Source: Heterocephalus glaber (lineage: Eukaryota; Chordata; Mammalia; Rodentia; Bathyergidae). Taken from it: a DNA stretch of 64,000 nt. The stretch lies in contig NW_004624781.1 of the NCBI RefSeq assembly GCF_000247695.1, positions 9,249,727 through 9,313,726 on the forward strand, read 5' to 3'. Under the pieces are notes generated by a model. It saw only the letters and a list, made by a program, of their open reading frames with translations, was not told the DNA's origin and searched no databases. The translations under genes were made by a program, and so were the position numbers. This document shows positions 46,021-57,464 of the stretch, one piece after another; the first letter of the stretch is position 1; each line of letters opens with the position of its first letter.

Positions 46021-46235
46021 CCTCAAGAGCCTGCTTTGTGCCAGGCACCTTGTTAGGTATTTAATATACCTTATCACTGTTCTCAAAACAAACAAGCCTG
46101 ATGGGGGCTAGTATCTCCATTTTACACAAGAGGCAAGGAGGTCCAGATAAGTACCTTGCTTATAATCACATGCCTAGAAAGTGACAGGGCTTGGATAATG
46201 AACTCAACTATGGTATTTAAACTGTCATCTCCTGG
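46021..46235 (-). repeat. MIR SINE relic
   Basis: TTTGTGCCAGGCACCTTGTT, ..TCTCCATTTTACACAAGAGG.., ..TACCTTGCTTATAATCACAT.. is a reverse-oriented MIR. The preceding ID sits at its edge. Confidence 0.7.
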
Positions 46236-46659
46236 GGCACATTTCTTTGACAGCATAAGGGGTATGAGCATAAAAATGAAGTATGGGTAACTAATGCCTC
46301 AGATACACAGACGTACACAGGAGGGAAAGAGGGAAGGAGGAAAGAAAAAGAAATAAAGAATTGGTTCTTTTAAATAAGACAAATTATTTCAGAAACCAGC
46401 ATCTTACTTTGGAAACAGTCGTAGCTCTGCAGTCCTAGTTCAGAAGCAGTGATTACTATGTGTGCTCTGTACTGTCAATCTAAGAAAAAAGATCCTGCCA
46501 CTAGGAAGAGGAACTTCAAAGTGCACATTTGCTTCTGATACAGATATTTAGTTACACAAATACAGTAATCTGCCCTCCTTCCTCTGAAAAACTGTCTCTA
46601 TCACACTTTATTTTAAATTGTTGAGATTTTAAAGTTTTTTCAAATTTAAAAGAAAGGCT

Positions 46660-46775
46660 GGGGCTGGGGATTTTGCTCAGTGGTTCCAGCGCCTGCCTCG
46701 AAAGCTCAAGGTCCCAAGTTCAATCCCAGGTACCAAAATACAAATACAAATACAAATAAAATAAATAAATAAATA
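46660..46775 (+). mobile_element. ID SINE with a TACAAA/AAAT tail
   Basis: Full-length with the A-box variant TTTTGCTCAG. Perfect 12-bp duplication AAAAGAAAGGCT at 46648-46659 and 46776-46787. Confidence 0.93.
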
Positions 46776-46944
46776 AAAGAAAGGCTAAAGTAAAGAGAAT
46801 CAAATATTACTACAGGCAATACTTTAATTATCCACTGGGGAAAACCTTGATTTGTATACCCAGCATCCTCATAAAATAAAATCCTTCTCAAGCAGAGGAA
46901 ATCACTCATCTATATTAAAAATCCTTAGTCTTTGATCTTTCACT

Positions 46945-47172
46945 TGGTTTTTCATTTGTAGTTTTTTGTGTATTTATTTAGTTAGTTATTTTGCAATACT
47001 GGGGATTAAACCCCTTCAAACTAAACTATATCCCCAGCCCTTTTAAAAAATTTTTTATTGCAAAACTGGGTCTCACTCACTAAATTGCCCAGGCTGGGCC
47101 GGAACCTGCAAACCACCTGGCTCAGCTTTCCACAGTGCTGGTATTACAAGCGCGCACCATCACACCTGGCTA
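46945..47172 (-). mobile_element. B1-ID dimeric SINE, antisense
   Basis: Reverse-oriented ID-like unit (ATACTGGGGATTAAACCCC ... CTATATCCCCAGCCC) joined to a B1 (CTGGGTCTCACTCACTAAAT ... GGTATTACAAGCGCGCACCA ... ACACCTGGCT). Confidence 0.75.
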
Positions 47173-47184
47173 CACTTGGTTTTG

Positions 47185-47273
47185 TTTTGTTTTGGTTTTG
47201 GTACCGGGGATCGAACTCAGAAGCTTGCGCTTGTGAGGCAGGCGCCAGAACCACTGAGCTAAATCCCCGGCCC
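47185..47273 (-). mobile_element. ID SINE
   Basis: Reverse-oriented, near-consensus. Perfect 15-bp duplication CTACACTTGGTTTTG at 47170-47184 and 47274-47288, at the end of the older B1-ID element. Confidence 0.94.
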
Positions 47274-48697
47274 CTACACTTGGTTTTGAATGGCCATAAT
47301 CCTTGGCCACTTGGCAAAGGATTTGAAATTGTTATACACAATACCATCAAATAACAATCTTCGTTAAGGCATTTTCCTTAATCCAAAAACACAGCCCATA
47401 GTGAAATAAATGTTTTTCTGAAATGTTAAACTGCTATTGAAATAAATATCAGGAAAGATTAGAAAATTCCAACGGAAAAACTGTACACTCTATTCAACTT
47501 TTTTTTAACATAAAGGATCTTATTTTTACAACTTTTATACAACAAGAAAATAATTATTTAGATTAACTTCATTCCTTTTACACTTAGTCCTCAAACTAAT
47601 GGGCCCATGTCTACCACCTCTTGGAAGTACATCTGTGTTTCCTTCACCTGATTACATGCAACTTCGATGAGATGGCTGATTAAACAGATAATAGGAACAA
47701 CTGTGAGCGCAGATAATATCAAGAAATGAAAGAAAATCAGATTCAGTGGAACTTAGAGAAACAAATGTGATCAACCCATGTGCAATTAGTCAGAGCCCAA
47801 CTTTTCCCTGGGGAAAATAACCTACTGCAGTAGCAGCAGAGACAACCTCATGAACACCATGTTATGACTAAAGAATGATGACAATAAGTTGCAACTTTAA
47901 GTCAGTGATACTCAATACCTAAAAACTGGACTGAAACATTTATATGGATCTTTAAGAAGGGAGAAGTGACAGCAGATGACACATATGAAAAATTATAGAG
48001 AAGAAAAACATCTTGTGGCTCTGTTTAAGATGCTAACCTTTGTACAGAGTCCTGGGTAGGGTAAATTTCTAAGTGCAAATATAACATATTTCTGCTTTCC
48101 TCTGCATCTTCTGCCAAACCCCACTTCAAGTCTCAGTAAAATGGAAAGGGATGTGAAAATAAGCTTCAGCTGACAATTCTGAAACTGGCTAAAATTAATA
48201 AAGAAGAAAATTATGAGGACCTAGGGTATTTTTCAAAATAAACTAGAAAGAATTTTCCTTTTGGTAGTCCAGTTCATAAGTAGGACAGTATATCACATAG
48301 GAACTCTTAATTCCTTAGAAGACCATAAAGAAATATAACATGGCAAAGGTATAGCAGTTGATTTTTACATAAACATAAAACTACTTCCTACTCAATACAC
48401 TTCATCAGAAGGGAGTTCTTCACTCCATGTCTTTGAAAACCAGGAGTTAGGTGAAAAAAAAAAAAAAAAATCCCAAGACAATTTCTGGAACACTTCAATC
48501 AACAGAATGGAAGTATATAAATGAATTTTAAAATAAAATCAATGCATCCATGAGTTAGATCTACCATGAAAGTATTCACATCTCACAATGAGACTATGAT
48601 CAGATGGAGGAAGGCCAAGGCTAAATCAGAGAGTGGAGGCAGGGTGGGTCAAAGGTTAGGCCAGGGCCCTAGGAATGAATTATCAAGAGTGATGTTG

Positions 48698-48785
48698 GGG
48701 TTGGGGATTTAGCTCAGTGGTTCTGGCACCTGCCTTGCAAGTGCAAGGTCCCGAGTTCGATCCCCAGTACCAAAAAAAAAAAAAA
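48698..48785 (+). mobile_element. ID SINE
   Basis: Near-consensus body, A16 tail. Duplication AAGAGTGATG at 48688-48697 and 48786-48795. Confidence 0.93.
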
Positions 48786-48799
48786 AAGAGTGATGCCTT

Positions 48800-48985
48800 C
48801 ATTAGGTGTAGGACACATGCCTGTAATCCCAACACTTTAAGAGGCTGAGGCAGGAGGATTGCAAGTTCAAGATGCGCCTAAACAATTTAGTAACTTAATG
48901 AGACCTTCTTTCAAAAGGGGGGGGGCGGTGTGGGACATAGTTCAGTATGAAGCCCTGGGTTCAATCCCTAGTATAAAAGAGAAAG
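48800..48985 (+). mobile_element. B1-ID dimeric SINE
   Basis: B1 part GTAATCCCAACACTTTAAGA, GGCTGAGGCAGGAGGATTGC, then after a G-run an ID part GGGACATAGTTCAGTATGAA, CCCTGGGTTCAATCCCTAGT. Same B1-then-ID order as 32455-32612. Confidence 0.78.
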
Positions 48986-49157
48986 GCAGAAACATCTTCA
49001 ACTTCCAGGTTCCCAGGGCCCTCATTGGTGAGTTGAGACAAATAGCAATAGCAGGTATCTTGAGTCCAGAATCCTATGAAGAGTGTGGACCACTGGCCCT
49101 ATAATAAAGAGGTAGACAGTCATGAGGACAGAAGGGTTCAAAAACTGATTCAGTATT

Positions 49158-49250
49158 GGGCCAGGGATTTAGCTCAGTGGTGCTGCCGCCTGCCTAGCAA
49201 GTGCAAGGTCCTGAGTTCAATCCCCGGTACCCCCCCCCCCCAAAAAAAAC
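49158..49250 (+). mobile_element. ID SINE with a C-run in its tail
   Basis: Full-length; after CCCCGGTA comes C12 then A8. TGATTCAGTATT and TTATTCAGTATT flank it. Confidence 0.9.
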
Positions 49251-49295
49251 TTATTCAGTATTAAAGACCTTCCTAAACAAGAAAATTAAATACAA

Positions 49296-49421
49296 ACTGG
49301 GTGTTGCGGTGCATGCCTATACATTCAGGAGGCTGAGGCAGGAGGATCACTCCAAGTTTTAGGCCACCTTAGGCTACATGGTGAATTCAAGGCCTGCATG
49401 AACTGCATAGCAAGACCCTGT
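49296..49421 (+). mobile_element. B1 SINE
   Basis: AACTGGGTGTTGCGGTGCAT, GGAGGCTGAGGCAGGAGGAT, internal duplicated unit, ending AGCAAGACCCTGTC. Its tail has grown into the AAAG microsatellite. Confidence 0.87.
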
Positions 49422-49422
49422 C

Positions 49423-49502
<80 letters not shown>

Positions 49503-49518
49503 GGAAAGGAAGGAAGAT
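49422..49518 (+). repeat. (AAAG)n microsatellite
   Basis: About 20 AAAG units in an uninterrupted array to about 49502, then GGAAAGGAAGGAAG. It arose from the B1 tail. It gives a long run of Lys/Glu codons in one frame that is not a gene. Confidence 0.97.
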
Positions 49519-50190
49519 TAAATACAAATATATATCCATATTCTACAGAAAATATTTTTTGTTTCTTTGAGGAGAGGGGCACCACAACATGAAGTTTTAA
49601 GGTTTGGAGTAAAAATCAGAAACATGAACTCTCAAAAGGAGAAACAATCAAGGATTACATCAGAGCAGAGTGAAGAACTTCTACTGAGACTGGAGGCAGA
49701 ACTCGGCCTGGGCACATCCATTGTGTGAAACAAAAGCTTTGTAAAGGGTCAGAAACTGATCACACCCATTTCCAAGGAATCTAACACCACTGCCAAATTC
49801 TTTTCCAAACTGAAATTGAGCTCTTAGGCAATTCATTAGACCTTTTACCTTCCACTCTCTACTATGTTGAAAGGAATGATCAATCTAAAGTTTTAAGCAC
49901 TGGAAACTTCTACAGTTTACAAATTTGGTTGAGAAAAGGCAGCCATTTCTGCTTTGTTTTTGAGAGCAGATCTAAAAAATGGGAATAAATGAAAATGTTC
50001 AATATTATTTGAAAGATAAAATTTACTCATTTTATATTTCGATACTCATATAAATAAAAGCAGTGGGAAAGAATCATGTAAGACTTCCCCATAACCAGAA
50101 GTTGGTTTGTTTTTTATATGTGTCTGCATTACAACCTAAATTTACAAATTAAGCTTTTATCATTATGGTTATAGTTTTTGGTTTTTTGGG

Positions 50191-50276
50191 GTTTTTTTTT
50201 TTGGTACCGGGGATTGAACTCGGGACCTTGCGCTTGCACGGCAGGCAGCAGAACCACTGAGCTAAATCTCCAGCTC
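50191..50276 (-). mobile_element. ID SINE, first of a pair
   Basis: Reverse-oriented: GGTACCGGGGATTGAACTCG to CTAAATCTCCAGCTC. TTATAGTTTTT occurs on both sides (about 50169 and 50281). Confidence 0.9.
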
Positions 50277-50290
50277 ATTTTTATAGTTTT

Positions 50291-50374
50291 TTTTGGGGGG
50301 GTACTGGGGATGAAACTTGGAACATTGCGCTTGCGAGGCAGGCACTGGAACCACTGAGATAAAAGCCCGGCCCC
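50291..50374 (-). mobile_element. ID SINE, second of a pair
   Basis: Reverse-oriented with a G7 run at the tail (GGGGGGGTACTGGGGATG) and GAGATAAAAGCCCGGCCCC at its 5' end. TTATCATTAT follows at 50375-50384 and also occurs at 50157-50166, left of the first copy. Confidence 0.88.
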
Positions 50375-50439
50375 TTATCATTATTTCTAAAGTGAAAGTT
50401 GTGTCATTTATAGTCATAAATACACAGCTTATTGGTTTT

Positions 50440-50565
50440 TTGGGGGGTGCTCTTTAGACAGGGTCTCACGCTGTAATTCAGGCTAGCCTCAAACTCAGTG
50501 CGATCCTCCTGCCTCAGCCGCCCCAGTGCTGGGATTACAATTGTTCACTACCACATCTGGCTTGA
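50440..50565 (-). mobile_element. B1 SINE
   Basis: Reverse-oriented: TTTAGACAGGGTCTCACGCT, ..TCCTCCTGCCTCAGCCGCCC, AGTGCTGGGATTACAATTGT, ACATCTGGCTT. Confidence 0.87.
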
Positions 50566-51983
50566 ATTTAAAAGAGATATACATTCTAGTTTTAGGCATA
50601 AGCAGAGTGACCAAACAGACTAAAAAATAAATTGTTTAGGCAGTACAGTGGACTTCTTGGGCGTTCTGGCATTATAAGGGGGACCATGATTTACTAAGCA
50701 CCAATCAACTGACCTAAAGTCACCTTATGATTCCTCCCCAACTTAGCCTCTCTCTCCAAACATTGCCCCCACCACATACACTCTACACTTAACTGCCTGT
50801 TTGGGGTAGAGAATTAGTAACTAGAAGACACTGACCCTTACCAGATTGTATTTGAAAGGGAAAGAAAGGAATTACATAATACAACTCAGCTACGTCTTCA
50901 GGTACCAGCTGGGATGCAGATAAATGAAAATTAATTTAGACATGGGTTGGAATCACCCGTAGTTTTGAAACAAGAAGAGTCAGAACCTAGAGAGTTCATT
51001 TTTATTCCAAAAAGGAGGAAGGGAAGAAAAGAAAGGAAAGAGGGCAAGAAAGGAGGTAGAGGAATTTAAACATTAAGACATGCTTTAGGTTTCTGCCAAG
51101 GTCTTATAAAAACCTACATGAACTTCAGTTACCGACTGACAGTGTCGTGTGCTTTTAATTATATTCTGAAAATGTGAAAGCAAGCAAGGAAAAATTACAT
51201 CATGGTTCTCATTTACATTTATCATTCCCTCACTAGGGGGATATTTAATCACATACCGACATCTGTGGATGATTATATACGAAGATGGGCATTTCAAGAT
51301 CAGGTTTAAAAGTTCTAGTGTCTTTCTTTTCATACACCAGTCATGAAGCAAATTCACTAGCGGTGTTGTAGTATGTGGAAATATTTGGGGAAGTCCAGAA
51401 GCTATCTCCCCATCGTGTATGAAAATTTTATAATAATTTCTTTGCCCTCTCATCCTCTTCCCACAGTAAATCTCAGAGGTGATGTTTCCTTTCCTCTATC
51501 TAGTTATACAATCACTTTGTATGGCACAACACTTTGTTAAGATTCTATATCTTCTCCTGGAATCAAATGCAATACTAAATCATCACTACTGTATCTTGGC
51601 TCTTTCAATACCCAATCAGAATTTGCCTCCCCCTAGGTGAAAGTGACATATTCTAATACAAAAAATTTCCAAGCAAAATGGGGTTGGGCTAGACTAAATA
51701 TGAGTCACAGCTAAATATGAACTGAAACAGAAAATGTGCTAGTGAAATCCTGCCCTTAACAACTTCATCTCACACTCCTAGATTTTCAAAAATGATGAAC
51801 ATTGTGACTTAACCAAGAACAACCTGGGTAGCAAGGTTTTGTTGCTGTGTACTGTGAACTAGTTCAACATTCTCTCCTTATTATGCACCAAGACCCTTCA
51901 ATGCCAACTTGGAAGGACATCGATGTTGTGCTGGAAGACAAGGCTTTGGCTGGTGCTGAACAATTAACTAAAGGGGCACTGGA

Positions 51984-52104
51984 AGCCAGGCACAGTGGCG
52001 CACACCTGTAACCTCAGCACTTGGGAGGCTACATCAGGAGGGTCACTGTGAGTTCAAGGCTAGCCTGAACTACATAGTGAGACCCTGACTCAAAAAAAAA
52101 AAAA
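51984..52104 (+). mobile_element. B1 SINE
   Basis: AGCCAGGCACAGTGGCGCAC, CTCAGCACTTGGGAGGCTAC, ending GTGAGACCCTGACTC plus A12. It lacks one copy of the internal duplication. Confidence 0.9.
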
Positions 52105-52899
52105 TCCACCATACTGGAGATTAATTCTGAACTCTGTATCACTCACTTTTACCTTTAACAACATATATTTAAAGAAAATATTTACAAAGTAAGGCTCCTT
52201 CTAAAGTCTTGCATAAACATTCTTTCTTGTTCAAACAGCCGCCAAAGTTAAGGATATGATAGGGTTAAAGAAGCCTGTCCCTGCGAGATATGGAGAGGGT
52301 GGGACAGTTATAACATCCCAGTAAGTGAGACAGTATCTCTCAACATCCCAATACGTAAAGGGACAAGAATTCACTCAATCTGGCTGCAGTTTTAGGAACA
52401 TCTGTGAAGCATTTCCCCAGGATCTCAGTAATTTCTATATTTCTGATCTACAAAGGATATTCTAGTATTTGTTCCCATGTCAAAAAGGAAAAGTTAGGCC
52501 ATAGAAGCCAAAAAGAAATTTTAACACAAAACACTTAAGCTAATAAAAGCAGAGTTGATCTTTCACTTTTGAGCTTTTGCAGAGAAGACACAAATCTCAA
52601 ACCAACCATAGAATCCTCTAAACTCTTTCCCTCCTTTTACCTTTTGATATTGCGAGGGCTCTGCTGAGCTGCTGTGGTTCCTTGTGGCACAAGAGGTTAC
52701 CACAGGTTGGAGCTGGGCCTGGCTCTTCAAAGCTAACAGGGCCCAGACACAGGTGTGAGAGTAGGCTGCTAGGAAACGCCTGGGGTGTGAGGTGAAGCCT
52801 CTTCTCTTCAAGAGACAATTCAATTTCTCATCTTTTACTCGCCTACCAATCAGTCCACATAAAACCAGCCTTACAGCCTAACAGAAAGACGGCTAAGTG

Positions 52900-52984
52900 G
52901 GGCTGGGGATTTAGCTCAGTGGTTCCAGCGATTGCTGCGCAAGCGCAAGTTCCTGAGTTCGATCCCTGGTACCAAAAAAAAAAA
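52900..52984 (+). mobile_element. ID SINE
   Basis: GGGGCTGGGGATTTAGCTCA, ..GATTGCTGCGCAAGCGCAAG.., ending CCCTGGTACC plus A11. AAGACGGC and AAGAAGGC flank it imperfectly. Confidence 0.9.
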
Positions 52985-53182
52985 GAAGGCCAAGAACTGG
53001 CCCACTGGTCACAGCCCATGGCCATAGCCACCACCTCTTCCTCTGCTGCTTCCATCTACCACTCCACCCCTTTTTAGTAGGAAGGATTAGGTGAGAGAGG
53101 CAGTGGAAACTGCTTCCTATTTTTTTCAGGGTCTTCCAGGTCAGAAATCTTGCTACCTTCCTCTACATGTTCAAAATTTTCA

Positions 53183-53245
53183 CAGGGACAGGGGATATTG
53201 CTCAGTGCTAGAGCACAAGCTTAGCATGCACCCAAGAAGCAAAAA
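53183..53245 (+). mobile_element. Old ID-type SINE, 3' part lost
   Basis: GGGATATTGCTCAGTGCTAG, AGCACAAGCTTAGCATGCA, after which the B-box half is missing. Confidence 0.6.
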
Positions 53246-53826
53246 TTAAATTTAAAACACACACCAAAATGATCTCAGTGTTTTGGTGGAAAAAAGTTGA
53301 AACATGGTTCTACAGAAGCTCAGGCGCCCAGAAGTAGAAGGCAGTGCTGAAGGTGGCCTCGAGCAGATATCAGGAGGTCTAGCTCTGTTTACCACATCAA
53401 GGTCTTGAACACAAGTCAAACTCGGTAACAGAAGATGTAGGGGAGAAGGCAGAGGGAGACAAAGCAGGGATAAAAACTGAATTCAAGGGCACAAGCAACA
53501 GGCCTGCATACAGCACACAGAAAGGATTCTCCTAGGCTAAACGAGTCCTCATTAGCTAGATCAGGACAATGTTCACAGGGCACTGACAGCCCAAGGCAGG
53601 GCCAGAGGAGAAAGAACTGCAGCCTACTACCTGGGGGAAAAGAAAATTTTCAGGGCTTCTGTCAATCTGAAATCAAAATCAACTTTTCAACACAGGTTCC
53701 ACAGAAGAATGCCCAATGAAACACGTAATTTCTCAACTAAACCACCACGACCACAGTAGGCCTGAATCCCACTCTTGAGATGTCCAGAGTTATAATCCAA
53801 GATTATTTTATCTTTAAAAGATAACG

Positions 53827-53915
53827 GGGTGGGGGGGACCCAGTAGTGAAGCACTTGATTAGTGTGTGTGAGGCCCTGGGTTCAATCCCCAGGAATGCCA
53901 ATAAATAAACAGACA
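53827..53915 (+). mobile_element. Old ID-type SINE
   Basis: AGTGAAGCACTTGATTAGTG, GAGGCCCTGGGTTCAATCCC, CAGG, with an AAAT/CAGA-repeat tail. The A-box is damaged by a G-run. Confidence 0.72.
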
Positions 53916-54002
53916 GACAAACAGGCAATCATTCCTAATATGTTTCAGTAAGCAACTGTAATTCTAGTTTCAGAATCATCGGAGGAAAAAAAATTCTAAG
54001 CT

Positions 54003-54091
54003 ACTTGGAGCTGTGGCTCAGTGGTACAGCCTAGCATGCTTGAGGTCCTGGGTTCAATCCCCAGCAACACACACACACACACACACACACA
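54003..54091 (+). mobile_element. Old ID-type SINE with a (CA)n tail
   Basis: GTGGCTCAGTGGTACAGCC, GAGGTCCTGGGTTCAATCCC, CAGCAA and then about 12 CA units. Confidence 0.82.
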
Positions 54092-54565
54092 AAGCCAATG
54101 CCTTTAAAGGTCTCCTTCTCCAACAGATGATAGTTTTTATTTATCAAATTTCAAAGACAAATTTTTCAAGTTCCAAATATTTACCAAGTACAGTATCTGG
54201 CAATGCAAAGAACACAAAGATAAAACAAATTTCCATCCTACAGAAATTTACCATGGGAATAGGGAGTGTAAAGAAAAAAAGAAGACAATTCTACTTATAA
54301 CACAGGAAGAACATGGTAAGTCCCAGACAAAAGTGTGCTAAGGACTACAAGGTGCAAAGTACTACTGAAGAAAAAAAAGCATCTTGGGGTGGTAAGAGGC
54401 AGGGAGCAGTGGGCAAGGTGAAGGCTCACACAGCATCATCAAGAAAGTGACAAATAAGGAACACATAAGGAAAGACAGGTAGGATGTCAACAGGCAGAAA
54501 TGGGGGGTATTCAGTACAGTCGTCATGAAAAACAGTACAAGAGTCCTCAAAACAATTAAAAATAG

Positions 54566-54785
54566 GGGCTGGGTGTATAGCTCAGTAGAGTACTTGCCTA
54601 GCATGTACAAGGCCCTGGGTTCAATCCATAGCACCATGAAAATAAAAATAAGCTGGGTGTGGTAACTTATGCCTGTAATCTCAACATTCAGGAGGCTGAA
54701 GCAGGAGATCACCACAAATTCAAGGCCAGCCTGACCTACATAGCAAGACCCTGTATTATAATAAAAATAAAAAATAAATAAACAA
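54566..54785 (+). mobile_element. ID-B1 dimeric SINE (ID first)
   Basis: ID unit GGGGCTGGGTGTATAGCTCA ... GGTTCAATCCATAGCACC, short A-rich linker, then B1 unit AGCTGGGTGTGGTAACTTAT ... GCAAGACCCTGTATT and an AAAT tail. The order is opposite to the B1-ID dimers elsewhere; it may be B4-like or two adjacent insertions. Confidence 0.72.
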
Positions 54786-54787
54786 AA

Positions 54788-55560
54788 ATACCATATGATC
54801 CAGCAATTTCACTATGTCTGCACTCCCCTGTTTACTGAAGCATTATTCACAATAGCTAAGAGATGGAATCAACCTAAGTGTCCAACAACAAGTGAATGGA
54901 CAAAGAAACTATCATACCAATCATGAAATACTATTCAGCCTTTAAAAAGGAAGAAAAATCTGTTATTTGCAACTACATGGATGAACTGGGAGGATACTGT
55001 GTTAAGTAAAACCAGAAACAGAAAGACAAAGACGACATGTTCTTACTCATGTGGAACCAAAAATAATAAAAAACAAAAAGAATTCATAGAAGTAGAGAGA
55101 AGAGTGGGTACCGAGACTGGAGGTCACCAAATGGGCCTACTGATGGAAACAGAAGTCACAGTCAGGAGAGCAGGAAGTAAATTGCAGCAGACAATTCCTA
55201 GAAGCTGACAGAGCCGGTGACAAACAGTGCCAAATGCCGTTGAGGATAAGGAGGATGAGGATGGAGGAAGGGCTACCAGGGAGATGTTGGTCTAAGGATA
55301 CAAAATTTCAGTTAGATAGGAACAAGTTCAAGAGATCTATTGTCCAACATAGTGACTATAGTTAATATACATCGCATTCTTGAAAAATGCTGTTAGAGTG
55401 GATATAAAGTAGTCTTACAACAAAAATGAGAACTGTGTGAGGTAATACAAATGTTAATTAGCTAGTATAGTCAATTCACAATGCCTATACTTTAAAATGC
55501 CATGTTGTATATGGTTAAGTACAGTTTCAGCTGTCAAAATAAAAATAAGTTAAAAAAAAA
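54788..55560 (+). mobile_element. Old L1: ORF2 end and 3' UTR
   Basis: ATACCATATGATCCAGCAAT, ..CATGAAATACTATTCAGCC.., ..CTACATGGATGAACTGGGAG.. is the end of L1 ORF2. From about 55085 it is an L1MA-type 3' UTR (GATACAAAATTTCAGTTAGA, CATAGTGACTATAGTTAATA). The stretch 55125-55260 has no counterpart in the L1 wording I know and recurs at 56823-57070. Confidence 0.7.
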
Positions 55561-56822
55561 AGAAAAAGAAATGAGGCATGTTCATGGAACCACCCATTCT
55601 GGGTAGAACAGTGATTTCTAAACTGTAAAATTTCCAAGAAAAAAAAAAATGGGTGTGGAGAGAATGAAAGAAGTTAAATAGTGAGGGGAGGGGGGTTGGG
55701 GGAGATGAGATAAAATAAATTTATTTAAAAAAAAAAAAGAAGTTGAACATCAGGAACGGTGTACTCCAAAATATTTGAGAGAAAAAACTGAGCTATAAAT
55801 AGTCTTATCTCCCTCAGAAAAATAAAATAGCAAGAATTTCATTTCACTTTTTTAATTTTACAAATGATAGAGATAAATAATGACCATCTATCATCATTGT
55901 AATTTTGTAAGTAAGGAACCATTTTAGTTCTAAACAGCATTTTGTCTCAGAGACTTAAGACTGGTTTTCCTTTTCACACTGCTCAGGTGAGCCAGGCCTT
56001 CAGCCCACCTAACACAAGCAATTAGGGTCCCTAGGTTAGGGACACCACAGGGACAGAAGGAGATACAGCCAAACCCACACTGGCAAGACTTTGGAATGAC
56101 AGAGGACGATGTGTTCAATTAAGCAGAAAGAAAAATAAGAATTTTAAGGGGAGGGTAAGGAATTAATCATCAGAACTCTGCTCTAACTTGCTCAAAGAGT
56201 GTTCCATGGAATTAGGGGAAAGGGAGTGTAAGGCTAGAAGTGCTCAGGCCACTTAAGAGGATACTGCAATTTTAGGTGAGAGGTGTTCAGGGTCTACATT
56301 CAAGTGGCAAAGTAAGAACTGCATATAGACATTGAGGAAAGGGGAATATTCCAAGATGACTTCCAGGTTTTGATTCTAGATAATGCAAACGAATATATAT
56401 ATAGTACTGTTAATGAAAATTCATGAGTGGGTAGTGGATAAGAGAAGAAAATGAAGTTACTTGAGGTGGGCTGCACGCAGAGGAATTTGACAGAGGGCAG
56501 AAATATGAGAGACAAAGTTGGGGAGTAAGATGTGGAAGGCATGGAATGGGGCAAGTTTGCCTCCTTCATCACTAGGCGGTATCTGAACCCTACCTGCCAA
56601 GCACCGGTCAAGCCATCAGGGAGACAATGAAACACAGCATCAGAGCTGGTACCTGCACTCAAAAGGCTGGCAATCTGGCAAGAGAGAAAGACATTAATGC
56701 AATGATAACCCAGATGGGTATGATTAGAAATTATACTAAAGTGTCTAATTTCCAAAAGAGAGGGAGAAAGAGAAAAGGACAACACAGAGAACAGATACTT
56801 GAAAAATGGCTTTAATTAAAAG

Positions 56823-57130
56823 GCAAATGAGCCTACCCATGGAAACAGAACTCACAGTCGGGAGAGTAGGGAGTAAATTCAAAAATGGGCATCTGAAATG
56901 AACAGACATTTCTCAGACAAAGAAGTAAAAGCAGCAAATAAACATATGAAAAAATGCTCAACATCACTGGTCATTCGAGAGATGCAGATGAAAACAACAC
57001 TGGAGCAGACAATTCCAGGAAGCTGATAGGGCAGGTGACAAACAGTGCCAACTACTGCTGAGGCCAGGAAGGACGAGAACTGAGGAAGGCCCACTGGCTG
57101 GTGTTCAAGAGGAGGAAGGAGGACCTGAGG
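56823..57130 (+). mobile_element. Mosaic of L1 3'-UTR-associated sequence and an ORF2 fragment
   Basis: 56823-56878 and 57003-57070 match the two consecutive parts of 55127-55240. Between them, 56879-57000 matches 58755-58875 of the younger L1 ORF2. See findings. Confidence 0.7.
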
Positions 57131-57464
57131 TTGTTCTGAGGGGGTTGAGAGGGGGCTTGAGGGGGCAAATGAGATGGCAGGAAAGTGCAGGTGACAAGAA
57201 CCCTTTCAAAAAGTTAAAGAAATGGAGATGGGTGACTTGGGGGAGTAGTGAGTTTTTTTCAAGATCTTCTTATTAGAATGAGGCCAATTTCAACTGGGTT
57301 GAAAGTAGAGCAGAAAGGACCACCTTAGAAAGAGATAGGAGAGAAGAGCGGGGAGGTATTTCTTCAAGAATATTAACCAGCAAGTTAGCACTGGATCCTC
57401 AGAGAGAAAGGTGAAAGAGAGAAGGTGAAAATATCCAGAAATAGAGATAGTAAGAAAGGATGTT

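Noticed and set aside
49398..49592. Repetitive Lys-Glu-Arg protein
   Set aside because: It is only the AAAG microsatellite read in frame.
51085..51453. 122-codon minus-strand open frame
   Set aside because: It has a plausible-looking start but no family resemblance and no splice or promoter context. It could be an old retrocopy fragment, but I cannot support that.
3116..52984. Regularly recurring similar ~80-base units suggesting an array (CRISPR-like)
   Set aside because: Irregular spacing, both orientations and retroposon hallmarks. The DNA is eukaryotic.
56300..56785. 161-codon minus-strand open frame
   Set aside because: Low-complexity Ser/Leu/Phe-rich composition typical of antisense to purine-rich DNA. 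No domain.
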